A stretch of 64,000 nt of DNA from Lagopus muta (lineage: Eukaryota > Chordata > Aves > Galliformes > Phasianidae): NCBI RefSeq assembly GCF_023343835.1, contig NC_064437.1:25271001-25335000 (forward strand), written 5' to 3'. The position numbers and the translations under genes were made by a program. How positions within the stretch are numbered: position 1 is the stretch's first letter; every line of letters starts with the position of its first letter. Below the pieces are notes generated by a model. It saw nothing but the letters and a program-made list of their open reading frames with translations. It was not told the origin of the DNA and did no database searches. Positions 12,111 through 25,860 of the stretch are shown piece after piece.

Positions 12111-14639
12111 GAACTTGTTTGTTTTTTTTGTTTTTTTGCTTAGCAAACCAAAGGGTCAGCTTTCCAATTCCTGAATTAATAAAGCATGCATTTATCTCAT
12201 TTAAAACACAGTGAATTGGAGGAGCACAAAACTCCTCCTCTGTTGCAAAAAACCACTTGGCCCACCAACACCAGAAGATGAGCTTAATAAAAAGGCCCTC
12301 GCAGCTTCCAGTGTTTTTCCTACAGTCAGTTAGAAGCAGCTGACAAGATGATAAACATGAGCCTGAAACCAAGGGCCCCATCCAAGCACAGACTCCCTGC
12401 TGCTGCTCATGCTAATAGCCTGACCTGGAGGTAATGTCAGCGGGAGCACTGTACAGAGCTCCCTCAGATAGCCTGGATTTCCAGGGTGGAAGAGGCAGGA
12501 AAACTTAAAGCTGTGTGGGAGTGTAAGATCCTAACATAAAAAAGCCAAAAAGCTCCATCATTTCAGCATTGCCAGAATTTATGTGTCTTCACTGTGCAAT
12601 TCAAGGATGCAAAATAGAACACAAAACACTTCTCATTCCACCTTTGCCAGATGCTTTGCCTTCTGATGAAGCCTCTTTCCCCCCAGCGTTTCCCTCACAA
12701 AAGCAGAATGACGTCCCTGCAGCAGCAGTGCCATGGAGCCTGCCTTGTGCTTTTTTTTTTGCTTTGGAACAGAAGGGCATACAGAGGCATAGTGAGGAAT
12801 GAGCCTTATTTTGTTGGATTCCTTCCTGTACGAAGGTAGGAACTCCTACCAAACCCCATGCACTTGCAGCCAAAGTCATTTCTCTGGCCAACGAAGCAAC
12901 ACAGGTCACTTGACCCAGGGTGTTAACAAAGGAAAAAGCCCTCAGAACTTATCCACATTCCTGAGTGAAAACAGGCTGCTAAAAACTGCACTCGAATTCA
13001 AGAGCATTATAGTGTGGAAACTCAAATAGCATCAGATATTTCACTGGAAAACAGAAGGAGAATCTTCTCCAAAGTGCAAGACGGCACTGCTGCTCTTGGA
13101 GAGCAAAGGGGAGTGAGCAGCCAAGGGGCCGGCCAGGCTTCCCTGCCAAACAAGTACGACTTCTGGTGCTGCTGAAACTGCCACTGCTGCTGTCACCCTG
13201 CATTTGATACGCACTTCAAGCAGAGGAGAGAGATCTGGGGCAGGAGAGATGACATGGGAAAGGGAGTGAGCAGAGATAGGGAAAGGGGCTGCTCTGTTCC
13301 CCAGGCTCTGCCTACCCCTGTCCTCGTGAAAAGGCTCCTTCAGCCAGACATATCTGTCAGCCGCCAATCTGCCTTGCAAGATCGTGATGCTCTTTGATTT
13401 TATTCATTCCTGCTGGAGGTTTTGCTTAAATATAAACAGCGCAGCATTTCAGCAGGAATTAAAAAAATACAAGTGAAAAAAAAAAATAATGAAATAAGAA
13501 ATTCCCCAAACCTCCAGGCACATTTTAAAGCACATTAAAAAAGACACAACAGTTAACAGCTTCATACATACCACAGCTGCAGTGATTTGGAGCAAAAGTA
13601 AGGCACGCTGAATGTGTTAGTGTTTTGTTTTAAAATATGGCTGTAGGCTTCACATTCAGGCAAGGGCCCTCCATGATACCGAGGTCTCCCTTTGCAGGCC
13701 AAGTCCTCTGCTAACTTTGCAGACATTTTCAGTCCAGCCTTTGCCAGCTTCACCCATTCTCCCGGGCTCTCTGCTCTCCTCCCTTGCCCTCACAGCCTCA
13801 GGGTTCACCTGGTGAGGCAGAAGAGAAATGAAGACATCACTTCCACGTGTTCTGTCCAGGAGCAAGGTGGCTGCTGCCCCTTCTTTGGCTGTGAAAAACA
13901 AAGAATATTAAAAGCCAACAGTGTTTCCAGAGGAGCTGCCTTCTCTCCATCTCCCAGAACTCACAGTCACTTCCCTGGTGGAGAGGGAGAAATTCAGTGA
14001 TTGCCATTCTTCCCATCATCATTTTGACTCCTCTGTCTGCTTCACATGCCCAGCTGCTGGACTCCAGCACAGCAGAGGCTATTGTGAGGTCCCCAGGGCT
14101 CTGGGAACACAGGCATTAAGATTTACAACCAGTAGGCGAAGAACAACTCAAGAGGTGCTTTATTGCTTGTGATGAGGGACTGTATGAAAGAAGCCACAGG
14201 GTACTTTTTCATTTGGTGGTGTTTCTTTAGTTCTTGGCAGCAGTCTTTGGTTATTGCTCTATTTTTCTTTCCCCTCCCACTCGTCTTTCATCTCACAGCT
14301 TCTGATGCTGACTTAATTGCGACGCACTGAATGTTGGAAAGATACCCTCACAAACACTAAGCAAGGCAGCAGCTAAATCTCCTGATACTATCCTAGCACT
14401 TTATCCCAAGCATGCAAACAAAACATAATCCTAGTCCTGAACTTCAGGGCTCCCAGCAACCCAGAACCAAGAGCTCTGAGCTCAGTAGCACCTCGTTTTG
14501 GTCCTGCCATGCCAGCACAAGGCCTGCATTGAGACTAAACAGGAACCAAAGACGGAGCCCTTTGGTTGACCAACACACAACTGGCAACCCCACCCTTCTG
14601 TAAGGTGAGGAAGATCATAACATTTTAAGTCAATGTTAC
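12111..14639. other. intergenic spacer
   Basis: No gene recognised. T-rich and A-rich short runs, nothing else. Confidence 0.5.
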
Positions 14640-14658
14640 TTTTTTTTTTTTTTTTTTT
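14640..14658 (+). repeat. T19 homopolymer
   Basis: Nineteen consecutive T, about 70 bases upstream of a CR1 copy. Confidence 0.95.
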
Positions 14659-14727
14659 CTTTTAACACAAGCTAGAAGTTTTCCTGTTCAGATATTCATA
14701 TTTCTACTGAATTCTATTTCTGTTCTT

Positions 14728-15233
14728 TTGAGGTCTTATCTGGAATATTGTGTTCGGTCCTAGGGCATCCAGTGTAAGAAGGGTATGGACCTGTTGGACT
14801 GGGTCCAGAGAAGGGCCATGAAGATGCTCAGAGGGCTGGAGCACCTCTCCTATGGAGAAAGGTTGAGGGAGTTGAGTTTGTTCAAGTTTGGCTCTGGGGA
14901 GACCTCACTGCAGCCATGCAGTACCTAAAAGGGGCTCACAGGAAAGCTGAGGAGGGACTTTTTACAGGGGCAGGTATGGATAAGACAAAGGTTAATGGCC
15001 TTAAGATGGTAGATTTAGATTAGATATAAGGGATAAACTCTACTATAAGGGCGGTGAGGCCCTGGCATTGCCCAGAGAAACCACGGGTGCCCCATCACAG
15101 GAGGTGCTTGAGGCCAGGCTGGATGGAGCTTTGAGCAGTCTGATCTGGGCAAACCTACTGATGGTGGGAGACTGGAACTGGGCGTGCTTTAAGGTCCTTC
15201 CAACCCAAACCACTGATGTGATTCTACAATTGT
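14728..15233 (+). mobile_element. CR1 LINE, 5'-truncated, about 0.5 kb
   Basis: The longest CR1 copy here. It runs from TATCTGGAATATTGTGTTCG through TGGACTGGGTCCAGAGAAGG, AAGATGCTCAGAGGGCTGG, TATGGAGAAAGGTTGAGGG, CCAGGCTGGATGGAGCTTTG and GGTCCTTCCAACCC to GTGATTCTAC. This matches the final part of CR1 ORF2 and the 3' UTR. Stops and small deletions show that it is dead. Confidence 0.95.
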
Positions 15234-18200
15234 GTTTCAAGAAGGGTTTACTGCCTTTGTCTCCACAGCCCTCTCTACCTACCAGTAACAGCAGAAGGCT
15301 CTGATGGCTCTTTCACACAGACTTTGACATTCTTGTTTGAAGTGAGGCCAAAGGATGAACAGCTTTTTCTTTTGTAAGCACCAGGCTTTAACAATGCATT
15401 CCAATATGTGATTAACACAAAGTAACGTCTTGGTTTCTTGATTCTTCTGATGTGAAAGATGATCAACACCACGTGGAGGGTAAACACATACACTGTACCC
15501 TTATGCTTTCAGCATTTCTCAAGTGCTGTCCACAAAGAAAGCACAGGCACACGTACTCTTTGAAAGACAAAGCAATTTGCCAGTGTAAGAAATACAAGCA
15601 AATACCTTCTGACATTCATCTACAGAGTGTGTGAATGAAGGAACCAAAACCAGGGCAGTTGTATTGTATAGTGCCACTAATGTCAGCAAAGGATGGACTA
15701 GCAGCACAAGTAACTTAAAGAAAAATGAAGAAAGAGAGGTGGTGTGTGCCCTTCAACCTATGCTGCAGAATTCAGAAGCAAATCAAATTCAATCAGTCTT
15801 CTCAAGCTCGGGTACACAGATGTGATACTTTCTGTAACACTATTTTAAGTGGGACACAGGTGTTGTAAATCATTCTGTAATGCTCATTAATGGTCTCTGT
15901 CAGCATTCCACGCAGTACACAGGGGCAGAGCAGCAGAGCACTCACCCTTTGCACACATGGTGCAGATGGCACATATGACCCTGGTAACTCAGCACAGTTC
16001 AGGCAGTGGATCTCTTTGTAACAGACTTCGAGGCTCACGTCTATAAAATGAACCCACCTTCTGAACTGACAATGACCACAACCATTGCTCCTGCTTTTAA
16101 ATTTAAAAATAAAAGTTGTAAATCCCATCTCCAGTAAGAATATCTTATAGATGAAAACTCTTATTCAGCTTTTCTGGAGATTACACTACTTAGAGGGACT
16201 GTCCAACTCCGTACATGAGCTGTAAGTGACCAATTAAGCCCAAGGAAGCATTCGCCTTGTTTGTCTGGTCCCACCATTACTTCTGTATTTTCTCCTATTT
16301 TGTTTTGCACTGCCTTCTCTCGGCCTTCCAATCATATTAACCAGTCACTACGATCCTTTCTATTACCAAATTGCTTAAAAGAAATGCCTGTACTTTTAGG
16401 CAGTAAAACACTGAAAACTCTAAAGGACAGAAAACTGGAGCCCAGTGTAAATCACGACTGCAGGGCACTGATAATAAACCAACCTTATTCAGGCCAGATA
16501 AAGCAGCAAATCCTCATGTAACACAGCAAATAATTTATCCTTAGCCAGAACGACACTTAGTCTGAAATTCAAACAGCCGTCTTTGTACGCACATGGAGGC
16601 TGCCAAGTCTCCATACTTGAATGATCTCATAGACTCTGGCAAAAAAAAAAAAAAAAGAAAAAAAAAAAAGAAACAAAACATTTTACCACGTTAGCTGAAT
16701 AGACAGGGGCAAAGAAAGATCGACGTTAAAGCATTTTAGAGGTTTGGGACTTCATGCAGATCTTCAGACTAACTTCAGGAAAAAAATACAAACACAAAGT
16801 TGGAGAAAAATAGGGGACCTAAGCAAAACCTTCTCTACATTTCCTTGCTTGCAATAATGCTGTCAATGAGGAACAACCTTCCCTAAATATCCATTTCTTT
16901 TCTCTACTGAACTCATACCAAGCACAGCTCATACTCGTTTCACAAACAAGGATAGGACGTGTAATGAAATATAACCTCTCTTAGAGAAGTTCAAGTGCAA
17001 GGGCAGTAACATTTTCCCCTGAAACATCACAAAAATGGATCAGTTTTCATCTGTTGTGACTTGCTTTCTTGCTGTCTGTAAGACGTTGCTCAGATAGAAG
17101 GGAAAGCAGAACAGAGGAGAAGGGACAGAGCAATGGGAGACAACGTGGATCCAGGCGAACAAGAGGACATTGATGGACACACTGCTACCTAGCAGAAAAT
17201 CGTGTGCAGCCCAGTTGGCCGGTGCTTAGCACTGAGCACAGATAGTTACTGAGCTCAGCTTGGTGCCCAGCTGTGTACACTGGACCTGATCCTCTACTTG
17301 AGTGAATTCCTGCCGTTCAATCAGTCTATGAACGACGACAATTTTACCAGCTGGAGACTGGCTACCTTTTGGGTTTCTGAAAACACTGCGGTGCCTTTCA
17401 ACATGCAGCTGCACACACGAAGCCAACTCCAGAAGAGCACACAAGCTGTGTCTTACCACGCTCGGATGGGACAAAGGCGAGCAGAAGTCGCAGGCTGAAA
17501 TAGCGACTGATAGATTTGGATTTCTCCCTTGCCAGTTGCTGGGTTAGGATGGGCTGCATTTCCAAATGCGCTGCATACTCAAACTCCCAGTTGACAAGAG
17601 AGACTCAAGCGGTCCATTATACCACTGGAAATTATGTCCCTTGCAGCGTTAAGCCAGGCACCAAATATGCATAACCTATCTTAAAAAAAAACAGGCATAA
17701 GTCACTTGCTTCACCTCAGAACGAGTGCATAAACTGCACAACACAGGGAACGTTAAGATAACTTCTATTTTTTTAAAAGCCTTACAAACAGTTATCTACA
17801 GTTTAACAGCACAGTGAAATACAAGGAGTAATGAGGAGAGCAACACCAGCTGAAAGTTTGGAAACTCCATCTCAGCATCCTTTGCCCTCCTGCTTTTCTC
17901 CGTGGTGCTCCCGGGCAACAAGGGCATCTCTCAGCACGCACCAATGGGAAAGAAACAGTCTTGGTGCCACGTGTGGGGATTAGCCAGCATAGCTGGGTCC
18001 ACAAGGACTGCAGCACCCTCCTGCACACCTGCAGGTAGTTCACACTGGAATCTCTCTCCCTGGTCCTCTCTGCATAAATCAAGCAGCAGGGAGACTCAGA
18101 AACATGACGAATACGTTGGCTAGAATATCTCCTGCTGTAAAGACACAGGGAGGAAGGGGGATACTAAACTAACCTTGCCTTGGATGGAAAAGCAGCTGGA

Positions 18201-21200
18201 ATTTAATGTTCTTGGAAGCCAGCCCTGGCTGTTCAGACGTGGATCTGCCAGGGAAGTCCCCAGCGGAGGCATTGCTCATTCTCCTAAACTAAAATGTCAA
18301 GAGAAAACACTGGAAATCATTAAGCACTCTGTTCAGCATTTCTTGAGCCATCTCAGGCAGGGGGTGGGGAAAAAAGCCTCAGCCACAAACAACACAGAAA
18401 CAAATTCTCAGTGTTAATACAAAACAGAGAGCAGAACATCAGAAATCCAAAGCAGGATTTCACTTAATCTTGTCCATCTGAAATGACATAATACCAAGCC
18501 AGCCTTGGACAAAAAAAAAGGAGAAGGAAGAAGTATGGAGCAGAAAGCAGAATGCACCTCTCCTCCCAGCACTTCTCCAGCGCAGAGCCTTCTGAATTAT
18601 TGAGTGAAAGGCACAACTGGGGAAGCATTTTGGTACCATGCTATCAAAGTGCACACCATGGGACCCCCATCTTTCACAAGAAATATAAATGACCAAACAG
18701 TGTCCATTGATACAACTAAAAGCTCAGTGGCCATTTTTTTTTGCAAAAAACAGAGATAAATTCAGTAAGCTCACCTTGGTAGTTAACTGGTAGCAGATTA
18801 AGTGGGCTGTCTCTGTCTGTTTGATAGCAGAAGTATTTGTACATCCTAACAAAATAAGGTTCTGTACTTTGTGAGCTGGGTAAGCTGGATGCTCAGTGCT
18901 GACGACTGCAATAAGTGCCAGAAACAATTTCTCTTCCTCTGTACTACTTGTAAAGCGTTTGGCAGTGTGTTTTGGATGAAGGCTGCATTGAAGGGGGGAG
19001 AGGGAAAAAAAAAAAAGATTTGAACATTGGAGAAGTGTTAAATAATAAGGAATCAACTGAGAAAGTGCTGTGCAGCAGCCAAACTTGATGTTTTAAGCTC
19101 AGATTAACAACATTTCTTGTGCTGGAAACCACAGCTAGAAGTATTTTCCCGCATGGTCTCACCATGGACCACATGCACAAAGCATTGAGTCCAATGGCAA
19201 CAGAAATATGGACTTCCTCTCCCTGAATACCTGGAGAGGTGTGTGAGGACTTCTTCTAGGACATGTGGAAGGGTACATTTGAAATAGGCAAAAAGAAGAG
19301 TGCCTCTCACCTGATGGAAAGCTCTCTAAAGATAGAACACACAGCGTGCATGAACTGAGCAGCTCCTACTGAGCATCCAACAGAGCTGAAAGGATGAAGG
19401 GCAGAAAAGCAGACCTGGGTATCCTGGCACAGCTGTGCTGCTGCTTTGAGGCCAGGGGAGGGAAGAAGAGAAACAGAAGACTGAGATACAAGGGAGATTT
19501 CCCAAATTTGTGGCTGACACGTTCCATGGATATCACTTTAAAAAATTACATTAAAAAAGAAAATCAACAAAATTAGAAGCAGCCTTTGAGCACTGGGCTG
19601 AGACATCTCTTCCCAGAGGCTTTCAAGCAGAAAGAATCCACACTGATTCCAACAGTGCTGTGTGTTGGGTTTGAATGGACAGAATTAAAAACAATAAAAT
19701 AAAATGAAAGGTTTTATCTTCCCACAGGCTGACTGGTATAGCAATTTTCATCTGAAGCAGATCACCAAGACAAATGCATTCTCAGGGATTTCCTGTCAAG
19801 AAGTCACTGTAACACAAACATTTTTACTGGGAGAAAAGAAAGCTTACTGGTGACATCAGCAGAACACTATTTCCATTTCAAATGGAGAGTGTGGCAACTT
19901 CAGGTTTAATGGAAATTAAAGCGTGCTGGCACTGTCAGCTCAACGTTAAGCCACTTGAGAGGTTTGCTTAATTTATAAAAAGTGATGCTCCTGAATGGGA
20001 TGCACTGTCAGTGCTCTTACAGATCCGACCCTGCTTTCCATGTGTGCTAATGGAACCCTTACGGTTCTCGATTCACAGGACTTCAGTTTGCATTACCACA
20101 ATAAATGTGTTATGACTTCAAATCCTAAGCCTGATCTTTTAGGAAAAAGTAAAAATATATATATATTTTTCCATAGCTCATAAACAGCTATGTACCAAAT
20201 GTCTGTTTACCAGCTCTGATCCACCTTCCAGTACAAACAAAGGAACCAGATTCCACCTTCAGAAAGGTGGCGTAAATTCGTGTTTTCTGAGTAGTTCAGA
20301 CCCCTACAGTTTAAGATGAGGTAAGCAAAGGCTCAGAGTTCTTTGGAAGCTCAAATTATTTAATGTGCAGACATCTCAGCTTGAAAATTCACATCATAAG
20401 AACTCGTATTGCTATAGAAGGCATAACATAAGAAAGATGTGGGCTACTCCATGAGCTCGCAGAAAGGGGCAGGGCTCAGTAAGAGTTCTAACCAGGCAAT
20501 GCTTTCCCTTCAGTGCAATTGAACTCAGTGCTTTCTACTTCTTACTAGAACTATTATGATATTTAAATTAAAAAAAACACTTTTTGAAATTCACATTTCC
20601 TTCAATATTTAACAACCTCTGAGACTGTTCCTAAAAGACCACCGCACAAAAGAGACTTCCTTCATGGCTAAGTGTCATCTCTTGGGACTGCTCACCTATT
20701 CATAGCTTCTTTCATGATCTGATTCAGCCCCACAGAAAGCCCGAGGGCCTTGGTCCCCACACTTGCCTTGAGAAGCTCTAAGAGGAGATTCCCCTCTCCC
20801 TGCTGACATGGAACATCTTTTATTCACAGCCAGTTTATGCGCTGTCACAGTTCATGTGACAATCTTCTCTTACTTTGGATGCTGCTTTTCCATTTCTTGT
20901 GTTCTGAGATACGGATAAAGAGCTTCTTCAAGCTTTGCAATGTGGGGATAATACATTTTTTAAATACTAAAGAGAATTGGGAAATAAATGTAACAACAGT
21001 AATTTAGCATTAATATATGAAGCGTTGGGTGCCTCGGTAGGTCTTCAGAATGAACCACGAAAACTCATCCACAGTTACCAACATTCAGAGCAGCACTGAC
21101 TTAATTCAATTTATTGCCTTGCCAGCAGGATATTTTTATTTTAATGTAACTGCCTGCTCCATTTCCATCCCAAATACTTGTCAGCGAAGGAACAAATAAT

Positions 21201-24200
21201 TGGTTGATATCATCAGAGCATTCAATGTCACTATCTAAGTAGAAATGACAGGGAGAATAATATATTAAAGCCTAACTGAAGGACTCTTTGAGCCCAAGGT
21301 AAACCAATCTGATACCCCACAAAAGCCTCCTTTGGAAGCCGTTCATATGCACGCACAGCAGCAGGGAAAAACACAGCTCTATGTGGTTGCTTATTTCCAG
21401 TACTGAAAAAGGACTTCAAGGACCAAAAGGAAACAAAGCACTGTTGTAGAAAACAAATGTATAAAGCCTTGCACGACTTCTGTTACCTCCTTTTACTCTT
21501 AAAAAACCTAACACAACGCCCTAGCATGAGGGTGAATTAAGAGGTTTGTGTTTCTCTTTTGCAGTTAGACCTAGTCAACCACTTTCTCCTTACCTTGTCT
21601 ACTTGAAGGAATTATTTTATTTTCCCAGCTCACTTTTATGCAAGCAGAACAGCAAGAGGAAAATACAACTTACCCCCTCCCTTCTGAGACTGGCAGGAGA
21701 CTTGACAGGAGCAGCAGGCTATCTCACAGACCTCCTCCAAATGCATTATTAATCTTAGGCAAACCGCTTCTTGGGAACGTTAACTGACATGCTATTAGAA
21801 AACCTTCATCTCGGCAAGCTTTGTACAAAGACCATTTTCTTACAGTGGTTGTAATATTATAAGCTTCCTTGAGCGAAAGAGATCATTTTGTCCACATGGA
21901 GCCCCCACTGAAATCCCTGGGGCTCCACTTCCACGTACACCCAGCATTGGCAGCACCAGAAATTAAAAGGATTTAGCTTGCCCAACATTCTTCTTGGTCT
22001 GTCTGAAAGACACAGCCAGGCCCTGATGGCTTTACCTTCACACATCATCAGTGCTGGACCATATGATTTAATTGGGATAACGGATGTACTTTTACCAGAA
22101 ACACTGGAGCAGATGTGCTCTGACAAAGTCCTCGCCTGATTACTTTATGCATTTATGACCCACTGGAAAGTACAGGATAAAATCTCAGCAGAGCTAGCTT
22201 AATCTCCAGCCTGGCACTACTATCACTGTTACACACCAACCACAATGCTTTTTTCTTCTCCATTATGCCTCAGTTTCTCCCTCTGTAGCAAAATGACAGT
22301 GTGATACCAATTCCTTCTGTAAGGCACTCAGACCTGCTGATGAACAGCCTGGTAAGGAGAGATACCTAACTCCTCGCTGAGACTAAGAACGGGGCAATAA
22401 GGCACCACCACTCCTGAGGAACAGCTTCCCCATCTTACAGTCATCATCAGGTCACTTTGTTTGGCAGTTCTCATACAGCCAGATGGAACTGGAAGAATAA
22501 CAAGGAATAGGATTTAAGCAGGATGTTGTTAGTAAATATTTGTAAGATACCATAGTAGCGAGCATGATATGTCTCTGTGTAATGGCTAGCAGTTATTCTC
22601 AAATAACCAAATAGCTAATGCCTTTATCCTCAAATAGTTTCCTTATTGCAGCACCTCACAAATTAAACACAAAGCTGGTTGTAATAACCTTTTGTTTAGG
22701 CATTACTTTGACTTCTAAAAAGAAAATTTTCTTCTTGAAAATAATAATATACAGATGTCTGTGACAAGACGTAAACTATGATTTAAGACCAAGCCTGGGG
22801 CAAATTTCACATTGGCTCTAAGCTTGTGTGTTCATGCCATGTTGGTTCTGCTCTTTATCATCTTACATGTGCAGCTTCAAACCCTTTATGAAAACCATTC
22901 TTTCTGAACAGAAAGCACCGCATCTCCCCCCTCTCTCTTTCCACTTCCCTCACTTCCCAGCTTTGGGATTTGTAACAAAATAAGCATCACACAGTGATCT
23001 TCACGTACAACCTTGCTTCCAGTCGACAGTGAGAGTTCATCTACTGCTTTGGTGGCACACAGCACTGCAGGCAAGAGGCCCCAGGAGCAGATCATCCTTT
23101 CTCTGTAACTGTAGCGTTCAGGCATTACTGGAAGCAAGACTCTAGATTAAATGAAAATAGAACAAGATCTTATTTTCTGACATCAAAGACATTAAATACA
23201 AACAATGCCGCACGTACTGCTGAGCGTGGTCTCTCCAAGTACCTGGTACCCTTCTGGGAAAAGCTGCTGTATTCTGCAACCTCTGACATCTCTAGAGCTA
23301 CCTGTCCTCTTTCACCACACTAATACCAATTTCTGTAAAAGAAAATTTGCTTCCACAGTCAAACTGAAATGTCACAGGCTTTATAGGAACACTGAGTTCC
23401 CATAGACAGACTTCTGCGTGATGGATCCTCATAGATGAGCATGGCTAGAGCTTGAATGGATTACATCAAGAAAATTAAGAGCCTAGTAGGAAGATTTATG
23501 ACAGCCCTTATTATGTTGTATGAGATGTAAACAATCAAGCTATATTGCTTTCAGAGCACAAGCCAATCATTAACTGGCAGAAGCCACTTAAATTGCCAAA
23601 AATTTAACCACAGCAGCACAGGTATCAACGATAAGGCATGAGAGGAACAGCAGCACTGATACGATTACTGATGATAGATTTCAGTCCAGTGGGGCACTGA
23701 TTGCTAAGGGGAGACTGACTTCAGTTTGGTAACTTCCTATAACAGTATTTTGTATATACAGCACAAGTCAAAGGTTCCTAAACGCTTGTCAACACCAAAT
23801 AACCACAATCTAGCAATGCAACAGATCACAGTTACAAGCACTGCTTAGACAATATTGTCTTGAATTAACCCTCCTTCCATGTTTATGCCCAGCGAAGTGC
23901 ATGCTGCTACTTCAGCTCTGGGAAACTCAGGATTTGCTTCTGCTTTTCCCAGTACTATTGCATAATGCTACTGAGCTGTTCACGGTACAGTAAATTTCAC
24001 TCTAAGCCACTGCTTTGAGTGTGCTCCTGTGCAAGGCAATAGCTCCCTCTCCCCACATTTGCTTAGAACATTTCCACAGAGCTCTTCTCTTGTATTCTAA
24101 ACCATTAAACAAGTTTTGCATGGTCATGGCACGAGCTGCATAAGTTAGAGGTTGTCCTTGGTTGCAAAGTGCTCTTACAGTACCTTACACTATTTCTTTA

Positions 24201-25799
24201 TACATCTATCTAAACGCTTAGCTATGTTATTTGACCTTACAACAGCTCAACTTATCCTTTCTCTATAAAAGTAATAAGATATTTTCCTGCCTTAAAAGAA
24301 AATGGAAGATATTAGCAGTTTGATGCTGGCTGTACTCTTGCATGAGATCTCTCTTCAGCTTTAAAAAGGCTTGGGCTCCCTTTGTGTTTTGCTGTACAAG
24401 AAATAAAATTTGAAAAAATACTTTCATTTTTCCCTTTGCAGATCACCTTTATGCAAAGCCCTTTTGAACCTTTCAAAACAAAAGCTTCACTCTTATATTC
24501 TGGAACATGTTATCTGGCTCCTAAGATACTCTATCTTGTTACACATACCAAATAAAGACCTTCAGTAAAGGTGAGCTTTGCACAGCAGCAGCTAACAGCC
24601 TCTTGTACCAGGTCAGGGAAACAAGATGACTTGGGATCTTCAATTTGTTCCAATCAAACAAAAATTTGGGAACTGAGAGGCAAATACCAGGACAAAGATA
24701 AACATTTTGTTTATAAGCATGCATGTTTTGGTAATAATGCTCAACTTAAGTGAAAATAACATTACAACAAGGTAAAAGCATGGACTCAGTCTGCTGTATG
24801 CAATTTATTTGCTGTTACAAAAACAGGTCTTTCCACTGTTCAATCAAGGCACGCAGTTCATGCCAGAACAATATCATCTGCTTACATCTGGATATCATCT
24901 GGTACCTAACATTCTCACTCACAAAATCTGAGATTAATACATAAAGATGATCTACTTTCAGCTCAGTTATTCCATGCCTCTGGCAGCACCTTGCTGTGGT
25001 TTGGTTCCTCCGCTTCTCTCAGACTCAAAGCCCTCTCCCTCCCTCCACCTGGGTTCCTTCACATGCAAAAAGGAAAAAAATAATTTGGAAGTAACAAAAG
25101 GGAAGAAAGAAGTCTTCTTTAGCCCTGCTCCCTTTGTATGCACATTTGAAATAAATTGTTCCATTAAGGAAAAAGAGGAGAGGAGCCCAAGGCTCACAAT
25201 CTGACAAGCAGCGACCACACTGAGGGCTGCAAGATCCCCTAGTACGGCTTAGGGGGAATGAAAAGGCACAGCAAGTAGAGAAAACACCAACCAAAAAACT
25301 AATGAAGTACAATTCCTTTCCTGCTGTTCATTTGTTCTTCACTTTTATTCATCTTCCATGTCCTTAAGTTAAAACCAATCTGCCTGAGATCTGTGTTCAG
25401 CGAGCTTAATTTATCCTACCTATAAATGGGAAAAAACTGATAAACTGCAATGGAAACAAAAACACACAATTTAACTGAATAATCCCTAAAACAAAAGCAG
25501 CACAAATCTCTCGAATGACCTGCATTTTCCTGCTAGCACCTGGGCTCTTTTGTACCAGCTGACAGTGGAATGTTTACTTGCCGTATTCCAGAGGTTCACC
25601 AAGAAGAGTTCCACAAACTCCAGCTTATCTCAGCACCATTCCAAAAGACAGTCAAATTCCACACAGCAAAAAATGGTGGTTGCATCCACGCAGTTCTTTG
25701 CAAGAGAAATCAAAACTTCAGACACAGGCTGTCTTTTAAATCTTTTATTTCAGTAGGAAAGCTTATTGAAACCTGTACTTCAATTCATTTAAACTAGCT
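15234..25799. other. long intergenic spacer
   Basis: About 10.6 kb in which no exon, RNA gene or repeat family was recognised. It contains the A16-G-A12 run at 16641-16669 and a short (TA) stretch near 20,155. It may hide conserved non-coding elements or a long non-coding RNA, which cannot be judged from one sequence. Confidence 0.5.
16641..16669 (+). repeat. interrupted poly(A) tract, A16-G-A12
   Basis: A homopurine run broken by one G. No recognisable retroposon body lies immediately to its left. Confidence 0.95.
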
Positions 25800-25806
25800 T
25801 ATGCAA

Positions 25807-25855
<49 letters not shown>
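25807..25855 (+). repeat. (CA)21 microsatellite with CG-rich lead-in
   Basis: ACGCGCG runs directly into 21 CA units at 25814-25855, giving 49 bases of perfect purine/pyrimidine alternation. Likely length-polymorphic. Confidence 0.97.
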
Positions 25856-25860
<5 letters not shown>
